Origin: Maribellus comscasis
Lineage (GTDB): Bacteria > Bacteroidota > Bacteroidia > Bacteroidales > Prolixibacteraceae
Length of the DNA: 64,000 nt
Reading direction: 5' to 3'
Assembly (NCBI RefSeq): GCF_009762775.1
Contig: NZ_CP046401.1
Span: 2,604,001 to 2,668,000 of the forward strand
In this document: one piece after another, positions 27,536 through 35,877 of the stretch
Layout: each line of letters begins with the position of its first letter
Position numbering within the stretch: the stretch's first letter is position 1
Notes under the pieces: generated by a model
Databases searched by the model: none
Told to the model about the DNA's origin: nothing
Seen by the model: only the letters and a program-made list of their open reading frames with translations
Translations under genes and position numbers: made by a program

Positions 27536-27551
27536 GTGAGTAATCGCTCAC
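27536..27551. promoter_or_regulatory. Putative TetR autoregulatory operator
   Basis: GTGAG-TAATCG-CTCAC, a perfect 5-base inverted repeat with a 6-base centre, 7 bases upstream of the tetR ATG. It shares GTGAGTA and overall layout with the site at 26973-26988, so TetR probably controls both its own gene and the adjacent operon. Confidence 0.55.
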
Positions 27552-27691
27552 AAAAATACAAACATTTTCTAAACAAAAAAAAATTTCTCCAATTTTTAAA
27601 AAATTAATCCGGACATTAAAAATCAATCCTCTTTATGAAACATAATTTATTCAAATTGTTGTATATTAATATAAAATCTAAATCATTCGTA

Positions 27692-29107
27692 ATGAAATCA
27701 TTGTTTTTGTTCGTAAAGTATTCTCTTAGTATTGCCTTGTTTTTATTCATGGTTCTGCCTGCTTTTGCGCAGGATGGCGCCGGGCTGTATCAAAAAAACT
27801 GTGCACAATGTCATGGAGCCGATCTAAATGGAGGAAATGCCACCAGTCTGGTGGATGGTATTTGGCAATTTGGTGCTGAAAACAGTTATGTGACACGAAA
27901 TATCAAGTTCGGGATTCCGCACCTTGGAATGCCCTCTTATGAAAAAACACTTTCGGACAATGAAATTCGTTCTATTGTAAGTTACATCCGCGAATCGGAA
28001 AATAATGCCGGAGCACAAAAACCACCAACGCCGGAAGAATTGGAAACCATGGATTATGATATTCATGTGGAAACCTTTGCCGATGGTCTGGAGATTCCGT
28101 GGGCGATAGATTTTCTTGACAATAATACCGCCCTAATTACTGAAAGGCCTGGAAAACTTCGAATTGTTAAAAATGGCGTACTTCAACCGGAGCCTGTAAA
28201 AAATACGCCTGAAGTTTTACATGAAGGACAAGGTGGATTACTGGATGTTGCAATTGATCCTGAATATGACAAAAACAGTTGGGTCTATCTTGCCTACAGT
28301 CACGTTTTGCCTGAATCCGGTGGGCAACGTCCACCGGCTATGACACGCCTCGAACGTGGAAAAATTGTAGATAACACCTGGACTGATGCCGAAGTAATTT
28401 TTGAAGCACCGCATGAAACTTACCGTACAACACGCCACCATTATGGCTGCCGTATTGTTTTCGATCCTTTGGGATATTTATATTTTGCTATTGGCGAACG
28501 TGGTACCGCCGAGCATGCACAGGATATTACACGGCCAAACGGAAAAGTTCACCGGATACACAAAGATGGTTCTGTCCCAAAAGATAATCCTTTTTATAAT
28601 GAGAAAAACTCAATAAAATCGCTTTACTCCTTTGGGAACCGAAATATCCAGGGAATGGCAATACATCCGGCTACCGGAGAACTTTGGGCAACCGAGCATG
28701 GCCCAATGGGTGGAGACGAACTCAACCTCATCAAATCAGGAAAAAATTATGGATGGCCGGTAATAACCTACGGCTTAAACTATAACGGAACTGTAATTAC
28801 TGAAGAAACACACAAAGAGGGAATGGAACAACCCATTTTGTATTGGAAACCTTCAATTGCGGTTTGCGGATTGGATTTCTACCGGGGAGATGCGTTTGAA
28901 AAGTGGAAAAACAGGCTGCTTGTTGGTGCACTAAAATATGAAGAAGTACGTCTTCTCCAAATTGAAGACGAACGTGTTGTTCACGAACAGGTTATATTAA
29001 AAGGGGCAGGCAGAGTACGGGATGTTTCTACAGGACCTGACGGAGCAATTTATGTTGTTTTAAATAATCCCGGGAAAGTTGTTCGGCTGGCACCAAAACC
29101 AAATTAA
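27692..29107 (+). CDS. Exported cytochrome c / PQQ-type aldose sugar dehydrogenase
   Basis: 471 residues from the preferred start. Signal peptide with core SLSIALFLFMVLPAFAQ (about 10-26). Residues of about 28-105 are a class I cytochrome c: the haem site is CAQCHGADLNGG, and the axial Met is in HLGMPSYE. Residues of about 125-470 form the glucose/sorbosone dehydrogenase (YliI-like, GSDH) six-bladed propeller: EIPWAIDFLD, TRHHYGCRIVFDP, IGERGTAEH, FGNRNIQGMAIHP, ATEHGPMGGDELNLI. The propeller would bind PQQ and oxidise a sugar in the periplasm and pass electrons to its own haem. An in-frame ATG at 27635 adds 19 residues before the signal peptide and is less likely. Confidence 0.88.
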   Translation: MKSLFLFVKYSLSIALFLFMVLPAFAQDGAGLYQKNCAQCHGADLNGGNATSLVDGIWQFGAENSYVTRNIKFGIPHLGMPSYEKTLSDNEIRSIVSYIRESENNAGAQKPPTPEELETMDYDIHVETFADGLEIPWAIDFLDNNTALITERPGKLRIVKNGVLQPEPVKNTPEVLHEGQGGLLDVAIDPEYDKNSWVYLAYSHVLPESGGQRPPAMTRLERGKIVDNTWTDAEVIFEAPHETYRTTRHHYGCRIVFDPLGYLYFAIGERGTAEHAQDITRPNGKVHRIHKDGSVPKDNPFYNEKNSIKSLYSFGNRNIQGMAIHPATGELWATEHGPMGGDELNLIKSGKNYGWPVITYGLNYNGTVITEETHKEGMEQPILYWKPSIAVCGLDFYRGDAFEKWKNRLLVGALKYEEVRLLQIEDERVVHEQVILKGAGRVRDVSTGPDGAIYVVLNNPGKVVRLAPKPN

Positions 29108-29171
29108 TAATTCATTTTAATTAAACTTAGTTTGCCGGTTCGAGTCAAAAGTCAGCTAAAGAGACTTTGTT

Positions 29172-30287
29172 GTGCAGAAAACAGTATTTATAGTTGGATT
29201 TATTCAATCACTTTTTGGGATTTTAATCTTTTCTACAAAACGGCCTAGACACCTCAGCTTTTTATTTTTAACCATTTGGATGGCTGTTAACGCTATTTTT
29301 CTCGGAGCAGGATTACTTCCCTTTCAGGTAGTAAAATATTTTAAACCCGGAGTTTTCCCCGTTCTAATATTAACCGGACCACTGCTTTATTTTTATGTAA
29401 GTTCTCTTGCCATTGAAAATTTTAAGTTAAAAAAGATCCACCTTCTGCATTTAGTTCCATACTTATTAGTCTGTATTCATCGTTCTGCAACGAGTGCAGT
29501 ATCCATTGTCAGTTCACCCGATTTAACACAGAACCCGAATTATCTTTATAATAAAATTTATCTTTCGCTATTGTTAATTTCTGTGTTTGTTTATTGGTTT
29601 TTAAGTTTGGATGTCATTTTAAAGCATCGAAAGAAAATCCCGTTGTATTTCTCAAATTATTCAAGTAAAAACACCTTAAGCTGGCTGATTCTGGTGCTTT
29701 CTTTATTTTTACTCTTTTTTATTAGCAACCATTTGTTATTTTTTGCACGAAATGTTTTAGCAATTACGATAAACAGATTTTCTCCTCTCTCTTTTAATTT
29801 TACTCTTTTTACCTTTATAATGATTTATTTTGGAATAAATCAATCGGTAATTTATAAAAAAGATAAAGCGCGGTCAACTGAGGATGGGCAAATTTCTCAT
29901 TCAGACAATCATGAAAATAAATATGTTGGTTCTTATTTAAATGACCAACAAGTAGAAGACTTAAACGATACGGTAATAAATTATCTGAATAGTAAAAAGC
30001 CATACCTCAACCCGGAATTCAATCTGCAAATGATGGTCGATGATCTAAATATCTCAAGACATAAGTTATCGCAGGTTATTAACCGTAGTCAGAATAAAAA
30101 TTTTTATAAGCTTATGAATGAATACAGGATTAGAGAGGTGAAAGAAAAGCTTGGAAACAAGGAATATAAAAATTTAACGGTATTGGGAATTGCTTTTGAA
30201 TGTGGATTCAATTCTAAAACTACCTTTAACCGAATTTTTAAAGAGGAAACCGGAATGACCCCGACAAACTATATAAAGGGAACATAA
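29172..30287 (+). CDS. Membrane-anchored AraC-type transcriptional regulator
   Basis: 371 residues. About seven hydrophobic helices fill residues 1-220; the C-terminal 100 residues are an AraC-type double helix-turn-helix (MVDDLNISRHKLSQVINRS... ending FECGFNSKTTFNRIFKEETGMTPTNY). The N-terminal part is probably an integral-membrane sensor. Start is GTG at 29172. It is a paralogue of the protein encoded at 39417-40514 (about the same length, matching N-terminal GFIQ-FGILIF-KRP-HLSF pattern). It precedes the Tat/GH3 glycoside module and probably regulates it; the sugar signal is unknown. Confidence 0.8.
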   Translation: MQKTVFIVGFIQSLFGILIFSTKRPRHLSFLFLTIWMAVNAIFLGAGLLPFQVVKYFKPGVFPVLILTGPLLYFYVSSLAIENFKLKKIHLLHLVPYLLVCIHRSATSAVSIVSSPDLTQNPNYLYNKIYLSLLLISVFVYWFLSLDVILKHRKKIPLYFSNYSSKNTLSWLILVLSLFLLFFISNHLLFFARNVLAITINRFSPLSFNFTLFTFIMIYFGINQSVIYKKDKARSTEDGQISHSDNHENKYVGSYLNDQQVEDLNDTVINYLNSKKPYLNPEFNLQMMVDDLNISRHKLSQVINRSQNKNFYKLMNEYRIREVKEKLGNKEYKNLTVLGIAFECGFNSKTTFNRIFKEETGMTPTNYIKGT

Positions 30288-30313
30288 GTTCAACACAGAT
30301 AATAATTTTGTTG

Positions 30314-30348
30314 AAAAAAAAAGACCCGGTGAGATAACAACCGGGTCT
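30314..30348 (-). terminator. Rho-independent terminator of the 30.4 kb secreted-protein gene
   Basis: Nine-base-pair stem AGACCCGGT/ACCGGGTCT with a 9-base loop (30322-30348). On the minus strand it is followed by a run of nine T (plus-strand A tract 30314-30322). It starts 21 bases after the stop of the minus-strand gene. Confidence 0.8.
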
Positions 30349-30369
30349 CCCTATGCAATTTAGTCTCTC

Positions 30370-30954
30370 CTACTTTGCAAATTGATGAACATACTTTTTG
30401 TTGAAAGAGTATAAAACGGCTTTATAATTTCCCGATTCCAATTTTGAAAGATTGTATCCTGAATGAATAGGAAATTCGTTACCAATCTTAGCCTTAAATA
30501 TCCGTCCATTTTCATCATAGATTTCTAATTTGAATTTTTCTTTTTTGAAGTTTAAGTAAGATAACTTCAAATTTTTGCCATCAAAAATGAAATACGGGTC
30601 TACATTCATCTCCGATTCACCAAAAATAATTTTATTGGTGGCTATTATAAAATCCTTTTCTACAGAAGCGCTGTTCATTTTCAAAGTCATTTTATATTTA
30701 CCATTTTCGAGGTTCTGAACATCAAAAATCTTCTGATATGAAGAAATCGGTTTATCCGATTGTTTAAAATAAACCAAATCTCCATTTTTAGCGTAAACGC
30801 TAATCTCGAAATCAGACACATGGTCATTTACAACCGAAACAATTAGTTGGTTCGCATTCAATGGTGTTACAATCATTTTTGAAAGATCTGTTGCAGAAGC
30901 CATTGTTGCAATTGCCGCTGCCAGCAGTGTTGCTAAAATTCTCTTTGTTTTCAT
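30370..30954 (-). CDS. Secreted protein with two Ig-like sorting-domain-type repeats
   Basis: 194 residues with a signal peptide (KRILATLLAAAIATMASAT, about 1-22). The rest is two similar beta-rich units, about 25-108 and 110-194. Each holds the pattern ISVYAKNGDLVY or LEIYDENGRIF followed by LENGKYKM or LESGNYKA, which resembles the Por secretion (type IX) C-terminal sorting-domain fold. The whole protein consists of the repeats, so it may be a small periplasmic or surface protein rather than a cargo enzyme. Function unknown. It has its own terminator and is opposite in strand to its neighbours. Confidence 0.7.
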   Translation of the reverse strand: MKTKRILATLLAAAIATMASATDLSKMIVTPLNANQLIVSVVNDHVSDFEISVYAKNGDLVYFKQSDKPISSYQKIFDVQNLENGKYKMTLKMNSASVEKDFIIATNKIIFGESEMNVDPYFIFDGKNLKLSYLNFKKEKFKLEIYDENGRIFKAKIGNEFPIHSGYNLSKLESGNYKAVLYSFNKKYVHQFAK

Positions 30955-31093
30955 TTTGTTTCTTTATTAAAATTTAATTGTTTTCGTTATTTGCTTATGG
31001 TTTATAGATTTTAAACAGGAGGGGAAGTTTAACAATGCTCCGATGAAATTGGTGCCAATAAATTAGTTGGGACGTTTAAATCATTAAGCTAAC

Positions 31094-31101
31094 TAAATTT
31101 G
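31094..31101 (+). promoter_or_regulatory. -7 box of the Tat/GH3 module
   Basis: TAAATTTG fits TAnnTTTG exactly. The nearest upstream TTG (31067-31069) is 24 bases away, longer than usual, so the -33 element is weak. A start of transcription near 31107 would leave about 20 bases before the chosen ATG at 31127. Confidence 0.45.
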
Positions 31102-31126
31102 ATTATTTATGATCAAACCTACAAAG

Positions 31127-32113
31127 ATGAAAAAATCAAACCTTTCGAGACGAAAATTTCTTGGTACAACTGCGGCAGCAGCTACAGGAATTTCGATCAT
31201 CCCATTCAATTATTCTTTTACACCACAAAGAAAAAAACCTAATTCAAAAGTAAACGGTGTCCAGTTGGGTGTTACAACATTTAGCTATATGCGTGTTCCC
31301 CATAGTTTAGAAGAAACTTTAGGATATATATTGGAAGCTGGTATTAATGCGGTTGAAATGCGAGGAGTTTTGGAGGAAGGTTTAGGCATACCGGCAGGCC
31401 CTCCCAGACGTCGGAGAGGTTCAGATTTAACTGCAAAAGAAAAAGCCGAAATTGCAGAAGCAACCAAAGCAGCTCAGGAAAAACAAAAAGAGTGGCGTTT
31501 AAGTTTACCCATGCAAAAATATGCAGATATCCGCAAGATGTACAACAACGCAGGAGTGGATATTCATATTGCCAAATTTGCACCGTCCGGATGGTCGGAC
31601 GAAGAACTCGACTATGCCTATAAAGCATCCAACGTACTGGGGGCTTACGGTATAACCGACGAAGCCAGTGTTGAAGCTTGTAAACGTATGGGTAAGTTTG
31701 CAGAAAGAAACAATAGCCTGGCTATTTACCACACTCACGGGCAATTTGGTGACCCCGAATTTGACATTGATACATTATTAAGCTATTCACCGGCTAACCG
31801 TCTTAACCTGGATGTGGGGCACTATTACGGAAGTACCGGGAAACATCCAAATGATGTTATTATCAAATACCGCGATCAAATTCCAATGATTCACATGAAA
31901 GATAAAACCGGCCCCAACCATCCTGAAAAACCAAATACAAGCGTACCTTTTGGAGAAGGTAGCACACCTATAGCAGATGTACTGGAACTGCTAAAAAAAG
32001 AAAAATGGCCAATCGATGTTTTTGTTGAGCTTGAATACCAAACTCCGGAAGGTTCTGACCCAGTAAAAGAAGTAACTAAATGTATTGAATACATGCGAAA
32101 TATACTGGAATAA
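31127..32113 (+). CDS. Tat-exported sugar phosphate isomerase/epimerase-like TIM barrel
   Basis: 328 residues. Twin-arginine signal SRRKFLG with AAAAATGISIIPF core. The mature protein is a xylose-isomerase-like TIM barrel: GVTTFSYMRVPHSLEET, NAVEMRGVLEEG, YHTHGQFGDPEF, LNLDVGHYYGS, PMIHMKDKTGPNH, DVFVELEYQTPEGSDP, holding the metal Glu/Asp/His ligands. An insert near residues 90-125 holds GPPRRRRG and a charged helix. ATG 31127 is preferred: it follows AAACCT at 6 bases, as in the next two genes, and fits the -7 box; ATG 31109 is 6 codons upstream. Function is probably periplasmic sugar or keto-sugar processing with the following Gfo/Idh enzyme; the exact reaction is unknown. Confidence 0.8.
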   Translation: MKKSNLSRRKFLGTTAAAATGISIIPFNYSFTPQRKKPNSKVNGVQLGVTTFSYMRVPHSLEETLGYILEAGINAVEMRGVLEEGLGIPAGPPRRRRGSDLTAKEKAEIAEATKAAQEKQKEWRLSLPMQKYADIRKMYNNAGVDIHIAKFAPSGWSDEELDYAYKASNVLGAYGITDEASVEACKRMGKFAERNNSLAIYHTHGQFGDPEFDIDTLLSYSPANRLNLDVGHYYGSTGKHPNDVIIKYRDQIPMIHMKDKTGPNHPEKPNTSVPFGEGSTPIADVLELLKKEKWPIDVFVELEYQTPEGSDPVKEVTKCIEYMRNILE

Positions 32114-32169
32114 AAGATAAACCATAATCATTTTCAGACAATCAATAGCAATTGATAAAACCTGATAAA

Positions 32170-33660
32170 ATGGAAAATAAACTAACACGAAGAAACTTAT
32201 TAAAAACTGTCGGACTTGTTGGCTCCGGTATGATACTTGGCGGTAATGCAACCGGAAATATTATTCGTCCGGAAATTTTGCATGGCAAAGCTGAAAGCGC
32301 AGTCGGAAAAGTGAACCTGGCTTTAATTGGAATTGCGAATCAGGGGGCAAATGATGCAAGACAGTTTATCAATACAGGACTTGCAAATATTGTTGCTGTA
32401 TGTGATGTTGATCTCGATTCCGAGGGTTCACAAAGAACAATTCAACAAGTTCCAAAAGCAAAACAATACAGAGATTTCCGTGTAATGTTTGATGAGATGG
32501 CCGGAGACATTGATGCTGTCCAGGTTGCTATTCCCGATTTTGCTCACTTCCCGGTTTGTATGGCGGCAATGCAATTAGGAATAAGTGTTTATGTTGAAAA
32601 ACCAATGGCCCACACTTTCCTTGAAGCGGAATTATTGGCCAAGGCGGCCCTGAACAATCCCAAGCTGGCAACACAAGTTGGGAACCAGGGACATTCAGGT
32701 GAAAATTATTTCCAATTCAAAGCCTGGAAAGATGCAGGAATTATTAAAGATGTGACAGCTGTAACGGCTTTTATGAACGGTACCAGAAGATGGCATCCCT
32801 ATGATCCAAAGATTTCAAAATTTCCCGAAGCACAGCCATTGCCCAAAGGAATGACTCCGAAACATTGGGACACATGGCTTACAACAGCTGGTTATCACGA
32901 CTTTAATGAAAAATATCATCCGGGAAACTGGCGTGGCTGGTATGATTTTGGGATGGGCGCTCTTGGAGACTGGGGAGCACATATACTCGATACCATTCAT
33001 CAGTTTCTCGAACTTGGACTGCCTTATGAAATTGAACCTGTACATGTTCGTAATCGTAATGATTTCTTTTTCCCGTTGGAAACAACTTTAAAATTTAGAT
33101 TTAAAAGTCCCGGAGACATGCCTCCATGTGATATCACCTGGTACGATGGTGTTGAAAACACACCTCCGTTTCCCGAGGGTTATGAATCTGTGGAGGCAAC
33201 TGTTGACAATTCCATTCCCCCTCCGGGTGGAACAAGCGCACAGGAAAACCGACCAGCCGGAAATCAAAGGCCACAGCGCAGGCGGAGAAATACTGCAGGT
33301 AAAATTATATACAGTAAAGAATTAACATTTAAGGGAGGCACTCATTCTGCTCCTCTTTTTATTATTCCTGAAGAAAAAGCAAAGGAAATGTCTTCTCAAT
33401 TGCCGGAATATCCTGAAAGTCCTTCCAACCACTATGAAAACTTTCTGAAAGCCTGCCTGGGCGAGGAAAAAACCCGATCTCCGTTTGAAATATTTGCACC
33501 ATTATCACAGATATTTTCTCTTGGTGTAATCGCAATGCGACGTAACGAGAAACTTATATTTGATGATCGCAACAAAGAAATAATCAACGATAAGTTTGCA
33601 AATTCACTTCTAACAGACAGACCTCCGCGTATGGGATGGGAAAGCTATTACAAAGTTTAA
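32170..33660 (+). CDS. Tat-exported Gfo/Idh/MocA oxidoreductase
   Basis: 496 residues. Tat signal TRRNLLKTVGLVGSGMILGG (residues 5-24); N-terminal Rossmann domain with LALIGIANQGANDAR; EKPMAHTF carries the catalytic Lys; LGDWGAHILDTIHQFLELG holds the substrate-binding Asp/His of the family. A low-complexity insert QRPQRRRRN lies at about residue 370. Tat export is compatible with cofactor (NAD) loading in the cytoplasm. Members of this family act in 3-keto-glycoside (oxidative) cleavage and in epimerisation, so with the TIM-barrel and two GH3 neighbours the module may handle glycosides by oxidation. An in-frame TTG at 32152 is an alternative start, but AAACCT precedes ATG 32170 by 6 bases. 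Confidence 0.8.
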   Translation: MENKLTRRNLLKTVGLVGSGMILGGNATGNIIRPEILHGKAESAVGKVNLALIGIANQGANDARQFINTGLANIVAVCDVDLDSEGSQRTIQQVPKAKQYRDFRVMFDEMAGDIDAVQVAIPDFAHFPVCMAAMQLGISVYVEKPMAHTFLEAELLAKAALNNPKLATQVGNQGHSGENYFQFKAWKDAGIIKDVTAVTAFMNGTRRWHPYDPKISKFPEAQPLPKGMTPKHWDTWLTTAGYHDFNEKYHPGNWRGWYDFGMGALGDWGAHILDTIHQFLELGLPYEIEPVHVRNRNDFFFPLETTLKFRFKSPGDMPPCDITWYDGVENTPPFPEGYESVEATVDNSIPPPGGTSAQENRPAGNQRPQRRRRNTAGKIIYSKELTFKGGTHSAPLFIIPEEKAKEMSSQLPEYPESPSNHYENFLKACLGEEKTRSPFEIFAPLSQIFSLGVIAMRRNEKLIFDDRNKEIINDKFANSLLTDRPPRMGWESYYKV

Positions 33661-33707
33661 TGCTTATTCAAATATTATTTTTATTCAGCTATTAAAACCT
33701 ATATACA

Positions 33708-35840
33708 ATGAAAACACATCTCAAAGTTTATAGCAAAATCAATTTTAATGAGCTTTTTATAAAAAAAATGAACGGTGTACCGATTCTTCTGCTGAGTCTT
33801 TTGTTTTTATTACCGTCGTGCAATAAAAAAGAGAATTTTTTACAACCAGAATTAGGGATGAAAGATGTTGAACGAATTGAATCCGACGGTTTACAGTTTA
33901 AAGATCTCAATAAAAATGGGGAGCTTGATCCCTATGAAGACTGGCGACTAAGCGCTGAAGAACGGGCAGAGAACCTGGTGTCGATGATGACGCTCGAAGA
34001 AAAAGCAGGTTTGATGCACATAACATCAGAACGTCGGCGAGGTGGCTTTGGAAGGGCCGCAATTCCTAACGGTGGCCGCTTCCCGGGACAGGCCGCAGGT
34101 GCAGGGGTGCCCAATGGCGGTGCTTCTCCGGGACAGGTAACCCAACCTGATGATGAAGAAAATGAACCTGAGGAGATAATCGCCGAAGATCCGTTCCCGG
34201 CGACAATAGACTACATCAATAATCGTAAAATTCGTTATCTCATTATTCGTGACAATCTTCCGGCACATGATATTGCATCCAGAAATAATAAATACCAGGA
34301 AATAGCAGAACAAACACGCCTTGGGATACCCATTGTTTTTACATCGAATCCACGTAACCATAGCGGGCGTATAGAATTTGGAATTACTGAAGCAAGCGGA
34401 CAATTTTCAACATGGCCCGGGCAACTTGGCTTAGCCGCAGCTAATGATGCTTCGCTGATTCGCCAGTTTGCAGAAATCGCACGAAAAGAATGGCGGGCAG
34501 CTGGTATTCGAAAAATTTACGGATACCAGGTTGAAACAGCAACTGAACCCCGATGGCGCCGTATAAGCGGAACCTTTGGCGAAAGCCCGGAGTTGAGCGC
34601 AGAATATACACGTGAATTGGTAATTGGTTTTCAGGGAGATGAAATAAATAGTGAGTCTGTTGTTCACACGATTAAACACTTTCCGGGCGACGGGCCGGTT
34701 TATCTCGGGATGGATCCTCACACTGAACAGGGACAATGGGCCATTTATCCGACTGAAGGCAGTTTGGAAAAATATCATCTTCCGCCATTTCAGGCCGCAA
34801 TTGATGCAGGTGTAAGTTCAATTATGAGTTATTATAATCGTCCGAGTAATGAAATGTCGGTACCACAACTCAACGGCGAACCTTTTGAGGATGTGGCCGC
34901 CGCCTATAACAAGGCAATCATTACTGAACTTCCGGATAAAATGGGATTTAAAGGTTATATAAATACTGACAGTGGAATACTGACACGCCAAGCGTTTGGA
35001 GTTGAAGATTTATCGATGGAAGAACGATATGCAAAGGCTGTTCAGGCGGGAGTTGCTCTTTTCTCCGATGTGAATGATCCTGCACCTTTATTAAGTGCTG
35101 TAAAAAGTGGGGTACTTTCAGAAGAAGATCTTAATCCGAAAGTAACATTACTTCTTACTGAAATATTTAAACTGGGTTTATTTGAAAATCCGTATGTTAA
35201 CCCGGATGAAGCACAGCAAGTAGCAGAAAACAGGGAATCACAGGCATCTGCAGACGAAGCCCACAGAAGATCGATTGTTTTGTTAAGTAACTCCGATGTC
35301 TTACCGCTCGATAATGATAAAAAGGTATACGTGGAAGTATTCACCGGCAGAAACAGCGAAGAATCAACGAGTTCATTCAAAGAATTAATGGGACAATCCC
35401 ATCAAACAGTAGATAGTCCTTCGGAAGCAGATGTGGCTATTGTTTGGGCAATGCCAAGCACTTATGAAATCTCACCGGAAGAGGGTGTTTCAATTGACCT
35501 GAATAAAGACACAGGAATTGATGTTGCAAAAATCCGCGATATTGAATCCAAAGTACCAACGATTTTAGTTGTAAACTTTGACAACCCATGGATTATCAAC
35601 CAAATTGAACCCGATGCAGCAGCTGTTTTAGGCACCTTTGGTGTGAAAGCAGAAGCTCTGATTGACGCAGTTTATGGTCGATATAATCCTTCAGGTAAAT
35701 TGCCTTTCACTATTCCGGCTAATCTGGAAGCTGTTGAAAAAAATGCATCCGATGTTCCCGGTTATGCGGAAGATTTTGATTACGTGTATAGCAACAAGGC
35801 AGGTGATGATTATTCATTTGGATTTGGGTTGAGTTATTAA
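33708..35840 (+). CDS. GH3 beta-glucosidase-like lipoprotein
   Basis: 710 residues. Lipoprotein signal with lipobox LPSC (Cys39 of the long form). Residues 66-77 read DLNKNGELDPYE, an EF-hand-type loop. GH3 N-domain: KHFPGDGPVYLG, FQAAIDAGVSSIMSYYN and GFKGYINTDSG with the nucleophile D421. The GH3 C-domain ends YSFGFGLSY at the C-terminus, so no fibronectin-type domain follows. Residues of about 105-160 are a Gly/Arg/Pro-rich insert (RRRGGFGRAA...). The chosen ATG at 33708 follows AAACCT by 7 bases; ATG 33768 is an alternative that starts directly at the signal core. Substrate unknown; the general acid in this family varies. Confidence 0.85.
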   Translation: MKTHLKVYSKINFNELFIKKMNGVPILLLSLLFLLPSCNKKENFLQPELGMKDVERIESDGLQFKDLNKNGELDPYEDWRLSAEERAENLVSMMTLEEKAGLMHITSERRRGGFGRAAIPNGGRFPGQAAGAGVPNGGASPGQVTQPDDEENEPEEIIAEDPFPATIDYINNRKIRYLIIRDNLPAHDIASRNNKYQEIAEQTRLGIPIVFTSNPRNHSGRIEFGITEASGQFSTWPGQLGLAAANDASLIRQFAEIARKEWRAAGIRKIYGYQVETATEPRWRRISGTFGESPELSAEYTRELVIGFQGDEINSESVVHTIKHFPGDGPVYLGMDPHTEQGQWAIYPTEGSLEKYHLPPFQAAIDAGVSSIMSYYNRPSNEMSVPQLNGEPFEDVAAAYNKAIITELPDKMGFKGYINTDSGILTRQAFGVEDLSMEERYAKAVQAGVALFSDVNDPAPLLSAVKSGVLSEEDLNPKVTLLLTEIFKLGLFENPYVNPDEAQQVAENRESQASADEAHRRSIVLLSNSDVLPLDNDKKVYVEVFTGRNSEESTSSFKELMGQSHQTVDSPSEADVAIVWAMPSTYEISPEEGVSIDLNKDTGIDVAKIRDIESKVPTILVVNFDNPWIINQIEPDAAAVLGTFGVKAEALIDAVYGRYNPSGKLPFTIPANLEAVEKNASDVPGYAEDFDYVYSNKAGDDYSFGFGLSY

Positions 35841-35877
35841 TTGAAACAAATTACAAAAACGAATTAAGTTACTTATA

